Source: Gemmatimonadota bacterium (GTDB lineage: Bacteria > Gemmatimonadota > Gemmatimonadetes > Longimicrobiales > Gaopeijiaceae). Taken from it: a stretch of DNA of 37,085 nucleotides. The notes beneath the pieces were generated by a model. The model saw only the letters and a list, made by a program, of their open reading frames with translations. It did no database searches and was not told where the DNA came from. The stretch spans positions 1 to 37,085 of the forward strand of contig VXLT01000297.1 in NCBI GenBank assembly GCA_009841475.1. The letters run 5' to 3'. The position numbers and the translations under genes are program-made. Shown here one piece after another: positions 17,801 through 25,883 of this stretch. Within the stretch, counting starts at the first letter, position 1, and each line of letters opens with the position of its first letter.

Positions 17801-17971
17801 GAAGACGGGACGGCGGCCGGGGGAGCCGAGCTTGAGCACGAAGTCTCCCGCGGACCCGCGAACGCGGTAATTCCAGTCGAACTCACCGGGCAGGGGGGCG
17901 GCCTCGCCGTCCACGCCGAAGAGCCGGCGGGCAATGGTTCGGGCGTCGCCCGGGGTGGGGCGGTGGTTCAC
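14804..17971 (-). CDS. Kinase - M23 metallopeptidase - class III aminotransferase/phospho-lyase fusion
   Basis: This 1055-residue protein has three apparently intact catalytic domains. Residues 1-345 are an aminoglycoside-phosphotransferase-like kinase with HNDANDYN (210-217) and DFGD (234-237). Residues about 400-560 are an M23 metallopeptidase domain with HLGLD (443-447), HTLYGH (508-513) and HLHF (549-552), so the zinc ligands are present. Residues about 610-1055 are a class III PLP enzyme with DEVQ (861-864) and the PLP lysine K891 in GKPMG. Similar kinase and lyase pairs exist as separate vertebrate proteins acting on hydroxylysine and phosphoethanolamine, so phosphorylation of a hydroxy-amine followed by elimination of phosphate and ammonia is a fair inference. 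The peptidase's role is unclear. The start is GTG without a clear ribosome-binding site. No signal peptide is seen, so it should be cytoplasmic. Confidence 0.9.
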   Translation of the reverse strand: MNHRPTPGDARTIARRLFGVDGEAAPLPGEFDWNYRVRGSAGDFVLKLGSPGRRPVFELITTALIHLEGSGPGVRVPRVVPPGGAAPRSAIAEVAAPRPTIAEADLRGEPIIACACTYIDGIPLAELRPRSMAVLESLGALLAELDAALTDFDHPALARDFPWRMETAAGTVRARLGDLATGRDLVAATLERAVRRLDPVRGDLPSSTIHNDANDYNVIVVPSLEGARLAGLIDFGDVVRGWRVAEIAVAATYAMMGLPDPLEAGCAIVRGYASVAPVSEAECTAIVPIVALRLCLSVCVQAAEMRRQPDNAYLAVSQEPAWELLDTLARTDWRIAEFRIREAAGLPPNPGLAAVTPPGPAASVMAPDVLARPHTIDLSVGSPALPHPGDLLPEGALDRWVVAEMAAHGATVGVGRYGEARLLYDAPDFHAPGNDGPEARTIHLGLDLFAPPGTPVHSPLAGVVVSVADNDRPRDYGPTVILRHEPGAAGPGSEPAADAASPHQPGFHTLYGHLDHATLAHLEPGRHIAAGDVIGWLGGADVNGGWPPHLHFQVIALDPLCDDGIEGADPHNFPGVALQRLRTVWESVLPDPSALAGLPPGTVTATGTGDDPFLRKRDLAAKRKTVLGSSLSLSYDDPIHMVRGLGAYLYDNAARRYLDTVNNVPHVGHGNRRVAEAIARQSRLLNTNTRYLHGEIVALAGELLAHFPAPLEVVFLVCSGSEANELALRMARNHTGNDGVVCLEGGYHGNTGGLVEVSQYKFDGPGGRGPSGRVAVAPMPDVYRGRYRRGAGLTDDELARRYAGDVARAARRLDAPRTGPGVAAFIAEPILSCGGQIEPPPGYVDAAFRHIRRAGGVCIADEVQVGFGRVGDAFWGFELQDVVPDIVTLGKPMGNGHPVAAVVTTREIADSFANGMEYFSTFGGNPVSCAAARAVLAEIRDRGLQEHARTVGGALLRGLREITSDHPIVGDVRGRGLFLGIEFVRDRASREPFPEACSYLVNRAREMGVLLSVDGPAHNVIKIKPPLVFGEAEAGLLLETLAAVLNESALVGFVQ

Positions 17972-18264
17972 TTAGCAGCCGGGAGGCGGCATCCACTCCA
18001 TCTTGAGTGGGACACCATCGCTTGAGTTGGGTGGTTGTCTGATCGGTCGGAGATTCCCGTTATCGGATCGACCACGGAATGTAGACGGAGAAAGCTCGGG
18101 AGGCGATGACAGTTCGTTCAACACGTCGCGGGAGAAGGGTTGTGGACGCGGGCGCGAACCGGGCTGTCGGAACCGGTTCGCTTTCGTAGTCTGGGGTCAT
18201 CTGCAACGTAACTGGACGAGGCTGCGGCTTGCCACGGTCCAAGCAGCGGATCTAGCCTATCGGG
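17972..18264. other. Divergent intergenic region with inverted and direct repeats
   Basis: No gene is supported in these 293 bases. They hold a nine-pair inverted repeat, GCGAACCGG (18154-18162) with CCGGTTCGC (18173-18181), and two near-identical copies of CTTGAGT(T)GGG around 18002 and 18021. Either could bind a regulator of the TPR gene or the fusion gene; no family is recognised. Confidence 0.45.
18229..18258 (+). promoter_or_regulatory. Candidate promoter for the TPR gene, probably leaderless
   Basis: TTGCCA (18229-18234) and TAGCCT (18253-18258) are 18 bases apart. The -10 box ends six bases before the ATG at 18265, so transcription would begin at or next to the start codon. No ribosome-binding site is present, which agrees with a leaderless mRNA. 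Confidence 0.5.
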
Positions 18265-20589
18265 ATGGAAGAGCGGGAAAGTCCTCCCTCGCCGCTGCCG
18301 TCATGGGCGAGCTTGCCACGCGACCTGGTTCAACGGCGCGTGCCGCACATTCTGGCCATCTACGCCGGTGCATCATGGGGTCTGGTCGAATTCACGGCCT
18401 TCGCCGTGGATGAGTTCATGCTCTCGCCACAATGGACGCGCCTGGTGATGGTCACGCTGTTCATGGTGCTGCCGAGCGTCTTCATGCTGGCCTGGTGTCA
18501 CGGCAAGCCCGGGCGGGAACGGGACCGGCTGGCGCGGACGGAAAAGGTCGGGATTCCCGCCAATCTCGTGCTGTGCGTGGTCGTTCTGGCGGCGCTCTTC
18601 CGGGGAGAGGAACTGGGCTCGGTCACGACCTCGGTCACCGTGGAGACGGAAGACGGGGAAACCATCGAGCGACAGGTACCCAACCCCGCGTTTGCGAAGA
18701 CCGTGGCGCTCTTTCCGCTGGACCTCGGACCCGGGATGGCAGAAGACGAGGCGTGGGTGTCCTACGCGGTTCCAGAAGCGCTCAGGCTCGACCTCCTGGC
18801 GGACGAGTTCTTCGTACCGATCCCCTTCTATCGATCCGAGTCGTACTTGAGGGAGCGGGGATTCGAGAACCTCACCGAAACGCCACTGGCGCTGAAGCGC
18901 GAACTGGCACAGGGGTCGTTCGCGGGGTTCATGACGGTCGGCGAGATTGATCGGGTCGACGATCATTTCCAAGTCACCCTCAGGGTTTACCGAGTAGGAA
19001 AGGGATCGCTCGCAGGGGAGACGTCCCACGAAGGGACCGACCTGCTCGCACTCGTTGACGAGATGTCCGGACCCGTGAAGAACGCATTGGAGATTCCCGC
19101 CCGCGACGGCACCGAGGACTTGCCCGTGCGCGGACGGCTCTCCGACAACGCCGCTGCGGTGGAGGCGTTCTTCCAGGGGTTCTACCGCTATCGGGCGCAC
19201 CAGGATACCGAGGGAGCCACCGAACACCTGACCACCGCAACAACGCTCGATCCCAGCTTCACCATCGCCCAGTACACCCTGTACCTGGTGTTGCGAGGGT
19301 CCGCGCAAAGTGAGGTCGTCCCCACGGCTCCGCTGGTGGCAGCCATGGAGCACCTCTACCGAGTGCCGGAGCGCTCCAGCTTCGCGATTAAGGCGGAGTT
19401 CTACCTGGAAACTGGCGAAATGGACAAATGGCGGCGGGTGGTGGGGATGTGGACTGGCCTGTACCCCAATGACCTGACGGCTCTACGCGCCCTGGCGGGG
19501 ATACAACTGGCGAACGATGATCACGAGGGTGCTCTGGCGACCCTCGCCACGATCCGCCAACTCGATCCCGTGGACGGACGACCAATCCTGGTTATGGCCG
19601 GGTCACACGAGAACCTGGGCAACCATGACCAGTCTCTAGCCCTCTGGACCGAGTACTTGGAGCGGTTCCCCGGAGACGTATCGGGATACTATGGACTGGC
19701 CGACTACCACCATCGGCGCGGCCGGTACGACGACGTGCGTGAAGTGCTGGAGCGGGCGATCGCCCTGGAACCTCTGGCACCGGAACCCGCCAGGCGGCTC
19801 GCGGACCTCGATCTGGACGTAGGACGGTTGGAAGAAGCCCGCGCCGGGTACGAGCGTTCATTGCGGCAAGCCCGCACTCCGGCGCAGCGAGCCGAGGGGC
19901 TGTCGAGGCTCACTCACTATCACCATCGGCGTGGGGAGATGGCAGCCGCGATCCGGGGAATCGAGAGAAGGAAGGAGGAATCAGGCTTCGAGACGCCGCT
20001 CGGTATGGCGGTCGGGGACATCTTCGTCTACCTGGAAGCAGGCCGCACTGACGAGGCGGTCGTCCTCCTGGAGGAATTGCGGGCAGGGCTCCGGACATCG
20101 TTGTCTCTCGCCGTCGCAAGCGCGGCCATTCACGTCGCTCTCGCGGCGGAGGGCGTGGACGCCGCTCTCGAGGCACACCGGCAGGCGTCGGAAGCAGTGG
20201 AGGCGCAGTACATCCAGGGAGTCAGGCCAACCCTCTTGGGGGACCTGGGGTTTGTCCGGGATGTCGCAGGGGACCACGCAGGGGCGGCGGAGAGCTTCAG
20301 GGCCGCGATCGCCCTTTCGCCGGAGCCAGGACTCCACCGTGCAGCGGGCCGCGCGCTACGCCGCGCGGGCTCCCTGGACGAAGCGGAAGCCGAGCTACGG
20401 GAAGCGTTGCGCCTGGTTCCGGCCGATCCGCGCGCACACCTGGAGATGGCGTTGCTGATGGAGACGCGGGGGGAGATCGGGGCGGCGGTGGAGCACCTGA
20501 CGAGCGCGCTTACCGTGTGGGAGCACGCCGACGAGGACTTCGCTCCAGCGCAACGGGCAAGGACGAAGCTGGCGGAACTGAGTTGCTGA
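18265..20589 (+). CDS. Membrane-anchored tetratricopeptide-repeat protein
   Basis: This 774-residue protein has three hydrophobic segments near the N-terminus (about 27-49, 58-80 and 97-112). A domain of about 150-260 follows that may resemble the TolB/FlgO-like N-terminal module seen in other TPR proteins of this kind (TVALFPLDLG, then EALRLDLL). TPR-like helical pairs run from about residue 290 to the end (for example AAESFRAAIALSPEPG and AEAELREALRLVPADP). Many related proteins carry an N-terminal DNA-binding or kinase module; none is visible here. A role as an envelope scaffold or sensor is plausible but not shown. Codon use has more A/T at third positions than the neighbours, consistent with a more recent arrival. 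It stands alone between divergent and convergent neighbours. Confidence 0.85.
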   Translation: MEERESPPSPLPSWASLPRDLVQRRVPHILAIYAGASWGLVEFTAFAVDEFMLSPQWTRLVMVTLFMVLPSVFMLAWCHGKPGRERDRLARTEKVGIPANLVLCVVVLAALFRGEELGSVTTSVTVETEDGETIERQVPNPAFAKTVALFPLDLGPGMAEDEAWVSYAVPEALRLDLLADEFFVPIPFYRSESYLRERGFENLTETPLALKRELAQGSFAGFMTVGEIDRVDDHFQVTLRVYRVGKGSLAGETSHEGTDLLALVDEMSGPVKNALEIPARDGTEDLPVRGRLSDNAAAVEAFFQGFYRYRAHQDTEGATEHLTTATTLDPSFTIAQYTLYLVLRGSAQSEVVPTAPLVAAMEHLYRVPERSSFAIKAEFYLETGEMDKWRRVVGMWTGLYPNDLTALRALAGIQLANDDHEGALATLATIRQLDPVDGRPILVMAGSHENLGNHDQSLALWTEYLERFPGDVSGYYGLADYHHRRGRYDDVREVLERAIALEPLAPEPARRLADLDLDVGRLEEARAGYERSLRQARTPAQRAEGLSRLTHYHHRRGEMAAAIRGIERRKEESGFETPLGMAVGDIFVYLEAGRTDEAVVLLEELRAGLRTSLSLAVASAAIHVALAAEGVDAALEAHRQASEAVEAQYIQGVRPTLLGDLGFVRDVAGDHAGAAESFRAAIALSPEPGLHRAAGRALRRAGSLDEAEAELREALRLVPADPRAHLEMALLMETRGEIGAAVEHLTSALTVWEHADEDFAPAQRARTKLAELSC

Positions 20590-20697
20590 CAAACGAAACC
20601 AGGCGCGCCGTCCAGCGGAGCGGGAAAGCGGTTATTCGGGGGAATCGAAGAGGCGGAGTGCCACTTCCATTCGGTCCCAGACCACCGCCACGGCCCG

Positions 20698-23166
20698 TCA
20701 GACCCCGTAGGGGACCCAGATGTTCTTGACCCGGGTTGCCCTGCGCAGCAGCAGCTCGCCGACGTCGCCGGAGAGGCCGAGCCAGTCGAGGGCGCGCTCG
20801 CGGTCCACCCAGACCCGCTTGAGGTTCCCGGCGGACAGGCGTTCCGCTTCGCCGGAGAGATCGTCGCCCACGAAGTCCCAGAGCTGGTCCACGTCGTCGT
20901 GGGCGGCCAGCGTCGGCACGACCTCGCCGTGGATCCCCGCCAGTACGTTCACCGCTCCGGGCGGCACGTCCGAAGTCTCCAGGACCTGCACCAGGTCCAG
21001 CGCGGGGAGCGGGAAGCGCTCGGGCACGACCACCACCGCCACATTCCCCTGGCTGAGCGCCGCGCCCACCGAACCCGCGACCCCGGCCAGCGGTGCAGCC
21101 TCCGCGCACCGAATGGCCACCGTCCCCACCGGCTCGTTCATCGCGAAGGTGACGTTGCGGAACGGGGTGGAATGCACCCGGCCGTCGTGCTTGTCCGCCC
21201 AGGCCGCGAAGGTGAAGAGCGCCTGCACGGCCGCGTCCACTTCGGCGTGCGCGGCCTCCCTCGTCATCCCGGCCGCGCCCCTCAGCGCCCCGGCGAATTC
21301 GTCTCCGCGCGCCGCCAGGTTCTCGGCCACGAAGTACAGGATCTGGGCGCGCAGGTAGGCGGTCGTCGCAGCCCAGGGGCCCCGCGCCTTCCCCGCCGCC
21401 TCGACCGCGTCGCGCACGTCCTTGCGGTTGCCGCGGGGCGTCTCGCCACAGGGCAGTCCGTCCGGCCCCAGCTGCGTCAGGGAGTAGCCACCGTCGGGAC
21501 GCCGCTGCCTGCCGCCGATCCAGAGCTTCCGGGTACGGTCGATCGCATCTCCGCGCGGCCGGTCCCGTTCCGGCATCCCATCGCCTGAACCTCGGTCCCG
21601 CATCGGCACTCCATCGCCCGAAACCCCGTCCGGTGCCGGCATCCCATCGCCCGCGAACCGAACTCCCGCCCGGTCCGCCACCGGCACTCCGCCAGCGCCT
21701 TCCCGCGCCACCGGCTTGAGGTACTCCCACATCCCCTCCTTCCCGCCCTCGCGTCCGAAACCCGATTCCCGGTAGCCCCCGAAGCCGGCGGCCGCGTCGA
21801 AGCGGTTGGTGCAGTTCACCCACACCGTGCCGGCCTTGACCGCGGGCGCCACGTCCATCGCCAGGCTCAGGTCCTCGGTCCAGACGCTGGCGGCCAGCCC
21901 GTAGCGGGTGTCGTTGGCCAGCGCCACCGCTTCCGCCGGAGTGCGGAAGGTCAGGCTCACCAGCACCGGCCCGAAGACCTCCTCGGTGACGATCGGACTG
22001 GAGACCGGCGCTCCGGTGCAGAGGGTGGGCGGCAGAAAGAAGCCGTCCTTCGGCACCTCGCCGGATGGCTGCCAGATCTCGGCGCCGTCGGCCTCGCCGG
22101 CGTCGAGGAACCCCCGGATTCGGTCCATCTGGTGCTGGTCCACCACCGCGCCCATGTCCATCGACTTGTCCAGCGGATGTCCGACCCGGATGCTCTCCAT
22201 CCGGGCGCGGAGGCGGGCCAGCATCTCGTCCTCCACGTTCTCCTGGACCAGCAGCCGCGACCCCGCGCAGCAGACCTGCCCCTGGTTCAGCCACACCCCG
22301 TCCACGATCCCCTCGACGGCGGCGTCGATGTCGGCGGTGTCGAAGACGACGAAGGGGGACTTGCCGCCGAGCTCCAGCGAGAGCTGCTTGCCGGTTCCGG
22401 CGGTCTCGCGGCGGATCTCGCGGCCCACCTCCGTCGAGCCGGTAAAGGCCACCTTGGCCACATCCGGGTGCCGAACGACGGCCGCCCCGGTGTCGCCGGC
22501 CCCCGTGACGATGTTCAGCACCCCCGGGGGCAGCCCGGTTTCGGCGGCCACCTCGGCGAACAGCAGGGCCGAGAGCGGGGTGTATTCTGCCGGCTTCAGG
22601 ACGACGGTGTTCCCGGCGGCCAGCGCGGGCGCCACCTTCCAGGCGAGCATGAGCAGGGGGAAGTTCCAGGGGATGATCTGTCCCACCACGCCGACGGGCT
22701 CGTAACCGGAGAACTCCGTGACTGCGAGCTGGGCCCAGCCCGCATGGTGATAGAAGTGTCTGGCGGCGAGCGGGATATCGAGGTCGCGCGCCTCGCGGAT
22801 GGTCTTCCCGTTGTCGAGCGACTCGACGACCGCGAAGAGGCGGGAGCGCTTCTGGATCTGGCGGGCGAGGCGGTAGAGGTGGCGGGCCCGCTCATGGCCC
22901 CCGATCTCCTGCCATGGGGCCAGGGCATCCCCGGCCGCACGGACCGCGCGGTCGACCTCGGCGGCGGTTCCCCAGGCAAACCGGGCGAGCAGCCTGCCGT
23001 CGGCGGGGCAGCGCGTCGCGTGGAGATCGCCCCCGTCCGTCCAGCGTCCCCCGATGTAGTGCCCGAAGGCGCGCTCCCCCCCGCCCAGCCACTCCATCGC
23101 GAGCGCCTCGCTCTCGGGGGCGGGCCCGTAACCGGGATTCAGGAACGCTTCGCGGACTCGTGTCAT
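20698..23166 (-). CDS. Two-domain aldehyde dehydrogenase (ALDH16-like)
   Basis: This 822-residue protein has an N-terminal aldehyde dehydrogenase domain (about 20-490) that looks catalytically complete: IIPWNFP with the conserved asparagine (N168), LSLELGGKSP with the general base E265, and GQVCCAG with the nucleophile C299. A second ALDH-like domain (about 546-822) retains the fold but lacks the cysteine motif, as in the bacterial and animal ALDH16 family. A linker at 506-538 is made of three 11-residue repeats. It begins five bases after the deoC stop and is likely coupled to it, so acetaldehyde from DeoC is a probable substrate, giving acetate and NADH. The ATG at 23166 is chosen because upstream sequence is deoC in another frame. 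Confidence 0.92.
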   Translation of the reverse strand: MTRVREAFLNPGYGPAPESEALAMEWLGGGERAFGHYIGGRWTDGGDLHATRCPADGRLLARFAWGTAAEVDRAVRAAGDALAPWQEIGGHERARHLYRLARQIQKRSRLFAVVESLDNGKTIREARDLDIPLAARHFYHHAGWAQLAVTEFSGYEPVGVVGQIIPWNFPLLMLAWKVAPALAAGNTVVLKPAEYTPLSALLFAEVAAETGLPPGVLNIVTGAGDTGAAVVRHPDVAKVAFTGSTEVGREIRRETAGTGKQLSLELGGKSPFVVFDTADIDAAVEGIVDGVWLNQGQVCCAGSRLLVQENVEDEMLARLRARMESIRVGHPLDKSMDMGAVVDQHQMDRIRGFLDAGEADGAEIWQPSGEVPKDGFFLPPTLCTGAPVSSPIVTEEVFGPVLVSLTFRTPAEAVALANDTRYGLAASVWTEDLSLAMDVAPAVKAGTVWVNCTNRFDAAAGFGGYRESGFGREGGKEGMWEYLKPVAREGAGGVPVADRAGVRFAGDGMPAPDGVSGDGVPMRDRGSGDGMPERDRPRGDAIDRTRKLWIGGRQRRPDGGYSLTQLGPDGLPCGETPRGNRKDVRDAVEAAGKARGPWAATTAYLRAQILYFVAENLAARGDEFAGALRGAAGMTREAAHAEVDAAVQALFTFAAWADKHDGRVHSTPFRNVTFAMNEPVGTVAIRCAEAAPLAGVAGSVGAALSQGNVAVVVVPERFPLPALDLVQVLETSDVPPGAVNVLAGIHGEVVPTLAAHDDVDQLWDFVGDDLSGEAERLSAGNLKRVWVDRERALDWLGLSGDVGELLLRRATRVKNIWVPYGV
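21553..21651 (-). repeat. Three 33-bp in-frame repeats in the ALDH linker
   Basis: Residues 506-516, 517-527 and 528-538 each follow the pattern GDGxPxxDxxx. At the DNA level the plus-strand units end in ggcatcccatcgcc, ggcactccatcgcc and ggcatcccatcgcc. They form a short tandem expansion in the flexible interdomain linker and do not disturb the frame. Confidence 0.75.
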
Positions 23167-23171
23167 GGCCG

Positions 23172-24251
23172 TCAGCCCAGGGAGTGGCGGTGAAAGGCCG
23201 AATAGCGCCCGGTCACGTGGTGCTCGAGCTGGCGCTCGATGTCCGCCAGGAGGGTGCTCGCGCCGATCCTGAAGAGGTGCGGGTCCAGCCACCGGTCGCC
23301 GAGCTCCTCCTTCACCAGGATGAGCCAGGCGATGGCGTCCCTGGCCGTCTTCAGCCCACCGGCGGCCTTGAGCCCGACGCGGATTCCGGTCGCGCGGTAG
23401 TACTCCCGGATGGCGCGAGCCAGCACGATCCCGACGGGAAGCGTGGCATTCACCGTCTCCTTGCCGGTGGAGGTCTTCACGAAGTCGGCTCCCGCCATCA
23501 TCGCCACGAGGGCCGCCCGCTTCACGTTGGCCAGCGTCCCCAGTTCGCCGGTACCGAGGATCACCTTCACGGCGGCGTCCCCACAGGCCGCGCGAAACGC
23601 CGCCACCTCGTCGTACAGCCTCTCCCAGTCGCCGGCCAGCACGCAGCCGCGCGTGATCACCACGTCGATCTCCTCCGCTCCCGCGGCCACCGACTCCTCG
23701 ATCTCGCGGATCCGGGTGGCGAGTGGCGAGAGTCCCGCAGGGAAGCCGGTGGAGACGGCCGCGACCGGGATGGGGGTGTCGCGCAGGGCCGCGCGGGCGG
23801 TGCCCACCAGGCCGTGGTAGACACACACCGCGGCGGCGGTGATCTCGCCGGGCGATACCCCCAGCCCGGCGAGGAGGTCGTCCCGGACCGGCCTGCGCGC
23901 CTTCCCGCACAGGCGTTGCACGCGTCCCGGCGTGTCGTCGCCGGCCAGGGTGGTGAGATCGATCATCGTGACCGCGCGCAGGAGCCACCCGGCCTGCCAC
24001 TGCCGCTTCACCGACCGGCGGCGGGGCAGGGTGGCGGCGCGCAGGTCGGCCGCGGGCCGGTTCACCCGCACCGCGCGCACGGCGTGCAGGTCCAGCGGCA
24101 TCCCGGGATTGCGCTGCTCCGCGGAGGCTCCGGGCAGGGATCCGGGCCTGCCGGCGGTTCCGCCCGGCGCACTCTGCTGCTGCGACGCCACAGCCGGCGA
24201 CCTCCCCTGCGCGCCCGGGGCGGCGCCGGCGGGGTCCAACGCTCGGCTCAT
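23172..24251 (-). CDS. deoC: Deoxyribose-phosphate aldolase
   Basis: This enzyme splits 2-deoxyribose 5-phosphate into glyceraldehyde 3-phosphate and acetaldehyde during nucleoside salvage. The Schiff-base lysine is K259 in FVKTSTGK, the partner lysine K295 in GLKAAGG, and the conserved aspartate is D196 in EEIDVVI. It is of the longer type resembling animal DERA rather than E. coli DeoC. The ATG at 24251 has an excellent GAGGAG ribosome-binding site seven bases upstream. It yields 359 residues, including about 50 residues rich in alanine, glycine and proline before the recognisable domain, which are probably disordered. The downstream ALDH would consume its acetaldehyde. Confidence 0.94.
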   Translation of the reverse strand: MSRALDPAGAAPGAQGRSPAVASQQQSAPGGTAGRPGSLPGASAEQRNPGMPLDLHAVRAVRVNRPAADLRAATLPRRRSVKRQWQAGWLLRAVTMIDLTTLAGDDTPGRVQRLCGKARRPVRDDLLAGLGVSPGEITAAAVCVYHGLVGTARAALRDTPIPVAAVSTGFPAGLSPLATRIREIEESVAAGAEEIDVVITRGCVLAGDWERLYDEVAAFRAACGDAAVKVILGTGELGTLANVKRAALVAMMAGADFVKTSTGKETVNATLPVGIVLARAIREYYRATGIRVGLKAAGGLKTARDAIAWLILVKEELGDRWLDPHLFRIGASTLLADIERQLEHHVTGRYSAFHRHSLG

Positions 24252-24431
24252 CGATTGCTCCTCGCTGCGCGGGGGAATGACTGGATTCCAGCGAGCCACC
24301 GGACAAGGCGCCGGCATTGTGCCGGGTGGCGCATTTCCGTCAGAATTGGCCAAGATAACGCGTTGCGGGCGATCAGACGAAGCGGGCCCGCCAGGCCGGA
24401 ATCACCAGCTGCCAGGAAAGGAGGGAGGGAA

Positions 24432-25832
24432 TTGGACCGGATCCCGAGGCTGATCACGGGTATCATGGGCGGGGCGGCCGCCCTGTTCTACCGCGTGGAC
24501 CGGCACGGACCGCCGCTGCCGGACGGTCCTCTCGTGGTGACGGCGAACCACCCGAACAGCCTCCTCGATCCCCTGCTGGTATACCGGTGCAGCGAACGGT
24601 TCACGCGTCCGCTCGGCCGGGCTCCCCTCTTCGACCAGAGAATTCTCGGTCCCCTGCTGCACGCAATAGGGGGCATCCCCGTGTACCGCCGGCAGGACGA
24701 CCCGGAGGCGATGCACCGCAACGTGGAGATGTTCCGGGCGGTCGTCGATGTGCTGCTGGAGGGCGGCGCCATCCAGATCTACCCCGAGGGGAAGAGCCAC
24801 TCGGGCACACAGCTGGCCGCGCTGCGCACCGGGGCCGCGAGGATCGCGCTGCAGGCGGAGGCGGCCGCCGGCTGGCGCCTGGGGCTGTCGATCGTCCCCG
24901 TGGGGATCACCTATTCGCGCAAGGAGCTCGCCCGCACAGCGGTCGCCGTGCGGTTCGGGACGGCGTTCGGGTGCGCGGACCTGAAGGAGACGTACCGCCA
25001 GGACCCGGTGGCCGCCGTGCGGGAGCTCACCGCCCGGATCGAGGCCGGGCTGAGGGGCCAGACGCTGAACCTGACCGATCACCGGGACAGGGTGCTGGTG
25101 GAAGTGGCCGAGCAGCTCTATGTCCGCCAGCGCCGCCAGGTTCCGTGGCGGACGCGGGAGCGGCTCGGGACACGCTTCCCCCGTCTGCAACGCTTCGCGG
25201 CCGGTGTGGAATGGCTGCGCCGCACCGCTCCGGGCGAGCTCCGCGCGCTGCGCCGCAAGGTCGGGGAGTACGCCGAGCTCGGTGAGCGGCTCCGGGTGGG
25301 GGAGGGCGACGTGCCGTCCCGGTACACCTTCGCTCCGGTGGCGCGCTATGTGGTGGTGAGGGTCATCCCCCTCCTCCTGGCGCTTCCCTTCGCGCTGGCG
25401 GGCGCCCTGCTGTGGGCACCCGTCGCCCGCTTCCCCGGCTTTGTGGTTCGCCGCACCCGGCCCGACTACGAGATCACCGCCACCCACAAGCTGATCGCGC
25501 TGATGAGCGGGGTTGTCGCCGCCTGGGCGCTGTGGATTCTCGTCGGCTACGCGATCGGAGGTCCCTGGCTGGCGCTGACGGGAGCGGCGCTGGCTCCGGC
25601 CTCCGGGTATGCGACGCTGCGCTGGGTGGAGGTCGCCAACGAGGTCAGGGAAGACGCCTCGCTCTTTCTGAGGCTCCAGGGCCGCCCGGACCTGCGCCGG
25701 CGCTTCGCCAGGCTGCGCACCGAGCTGGCCAGGATCTTCGACCTGGTGGAGCAGCGCCGGAGGGACGAGGAGTTGCACCACGAAGGCGGCGGTGACAACG
25801 TGTCCGCCGGCGGCGGGGAGGGGGAAGGGTAG
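24432..25832 (+). CDS. PlsC-family phospholipid acyltransferase with C-terminal membrane helices
   Basis: This 466-residue protein should transfer an acyl chain to a glycerophosphate or related lipid at the inner membrane. The catalytic block is ANHPNSLLDP (38-47) and the glycerol-phosphate block is YPEG with lysine following. The histidine-aspartate spacing is five residues rather than the classical four, as in the subfamily with NHPNSLxDP. The C-terminal half has two to four hydrophobic helices (about 305-340 and 355-400). I start it at a TTG at 24432 because AAGGAGG lies exactly seven bases upstream; an ATG 11 codons later has no such site. It is followed by selC and a lipid kinase, so a lipid-modification theme is likely. 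Confidence 0.88.
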   Translation: MDRIPRLITGIMGGAAALFYRVDRHGPPLPDGPLVVTANHPNSLLDPLLVYRCSERFTRPLGRAPLFDQRILGPLLHAIGGIPVYRRQDDPEAMHRNVEMFRAVVDVLLEGGAIQIYPEGKSHSGTQLAALRTGAARIALQAEAAAGWRLGLSIVPVGITYSRKELARTAVAVRFGTAFGCADLKETYRQDPVAAVRELTARIEAGLRGQTLNLTDHRDRVLVEVAEQLYVRQRRQVPWRTRERLGTRFPRLQRFAAGVEWLRRTAPGELRALRRKVGEYAELGERLRVGEGDVPSRYTFAPVARYVVVRVIPLLLALPFALAGALLWAPVARFPGFVVRRTRPDYEITATHKLIALMSGVVAAWALWILVGYAIGGPWLALTGAALAPASGYATLRWVEVANEVREDASLFLRLQGRPDLRRRFARLRTELARIFDLVEQRRRDEELHHEGGGDNVSAGGGEGEG

Positions 25833-25883
25833 GCTTCAGCGGGGTTCGTGCGGCTGCAGTACGCCGAAGCGGCCGCGACGCAG

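Noticed and set aside
18003-18413. 136-codon open frame across the TPR promoter
   Set aside because: It overlaps the TPR gene start in another frame, has no ribosome-binding site and shows no recognisable domain.
20698-21550. Second ALDH domain as a pseudogene fragment
   Set aside because: The frame is intact and the loss of catalytic residues is a known feature of the ALDH16 family, so it is read as a genuine domain.
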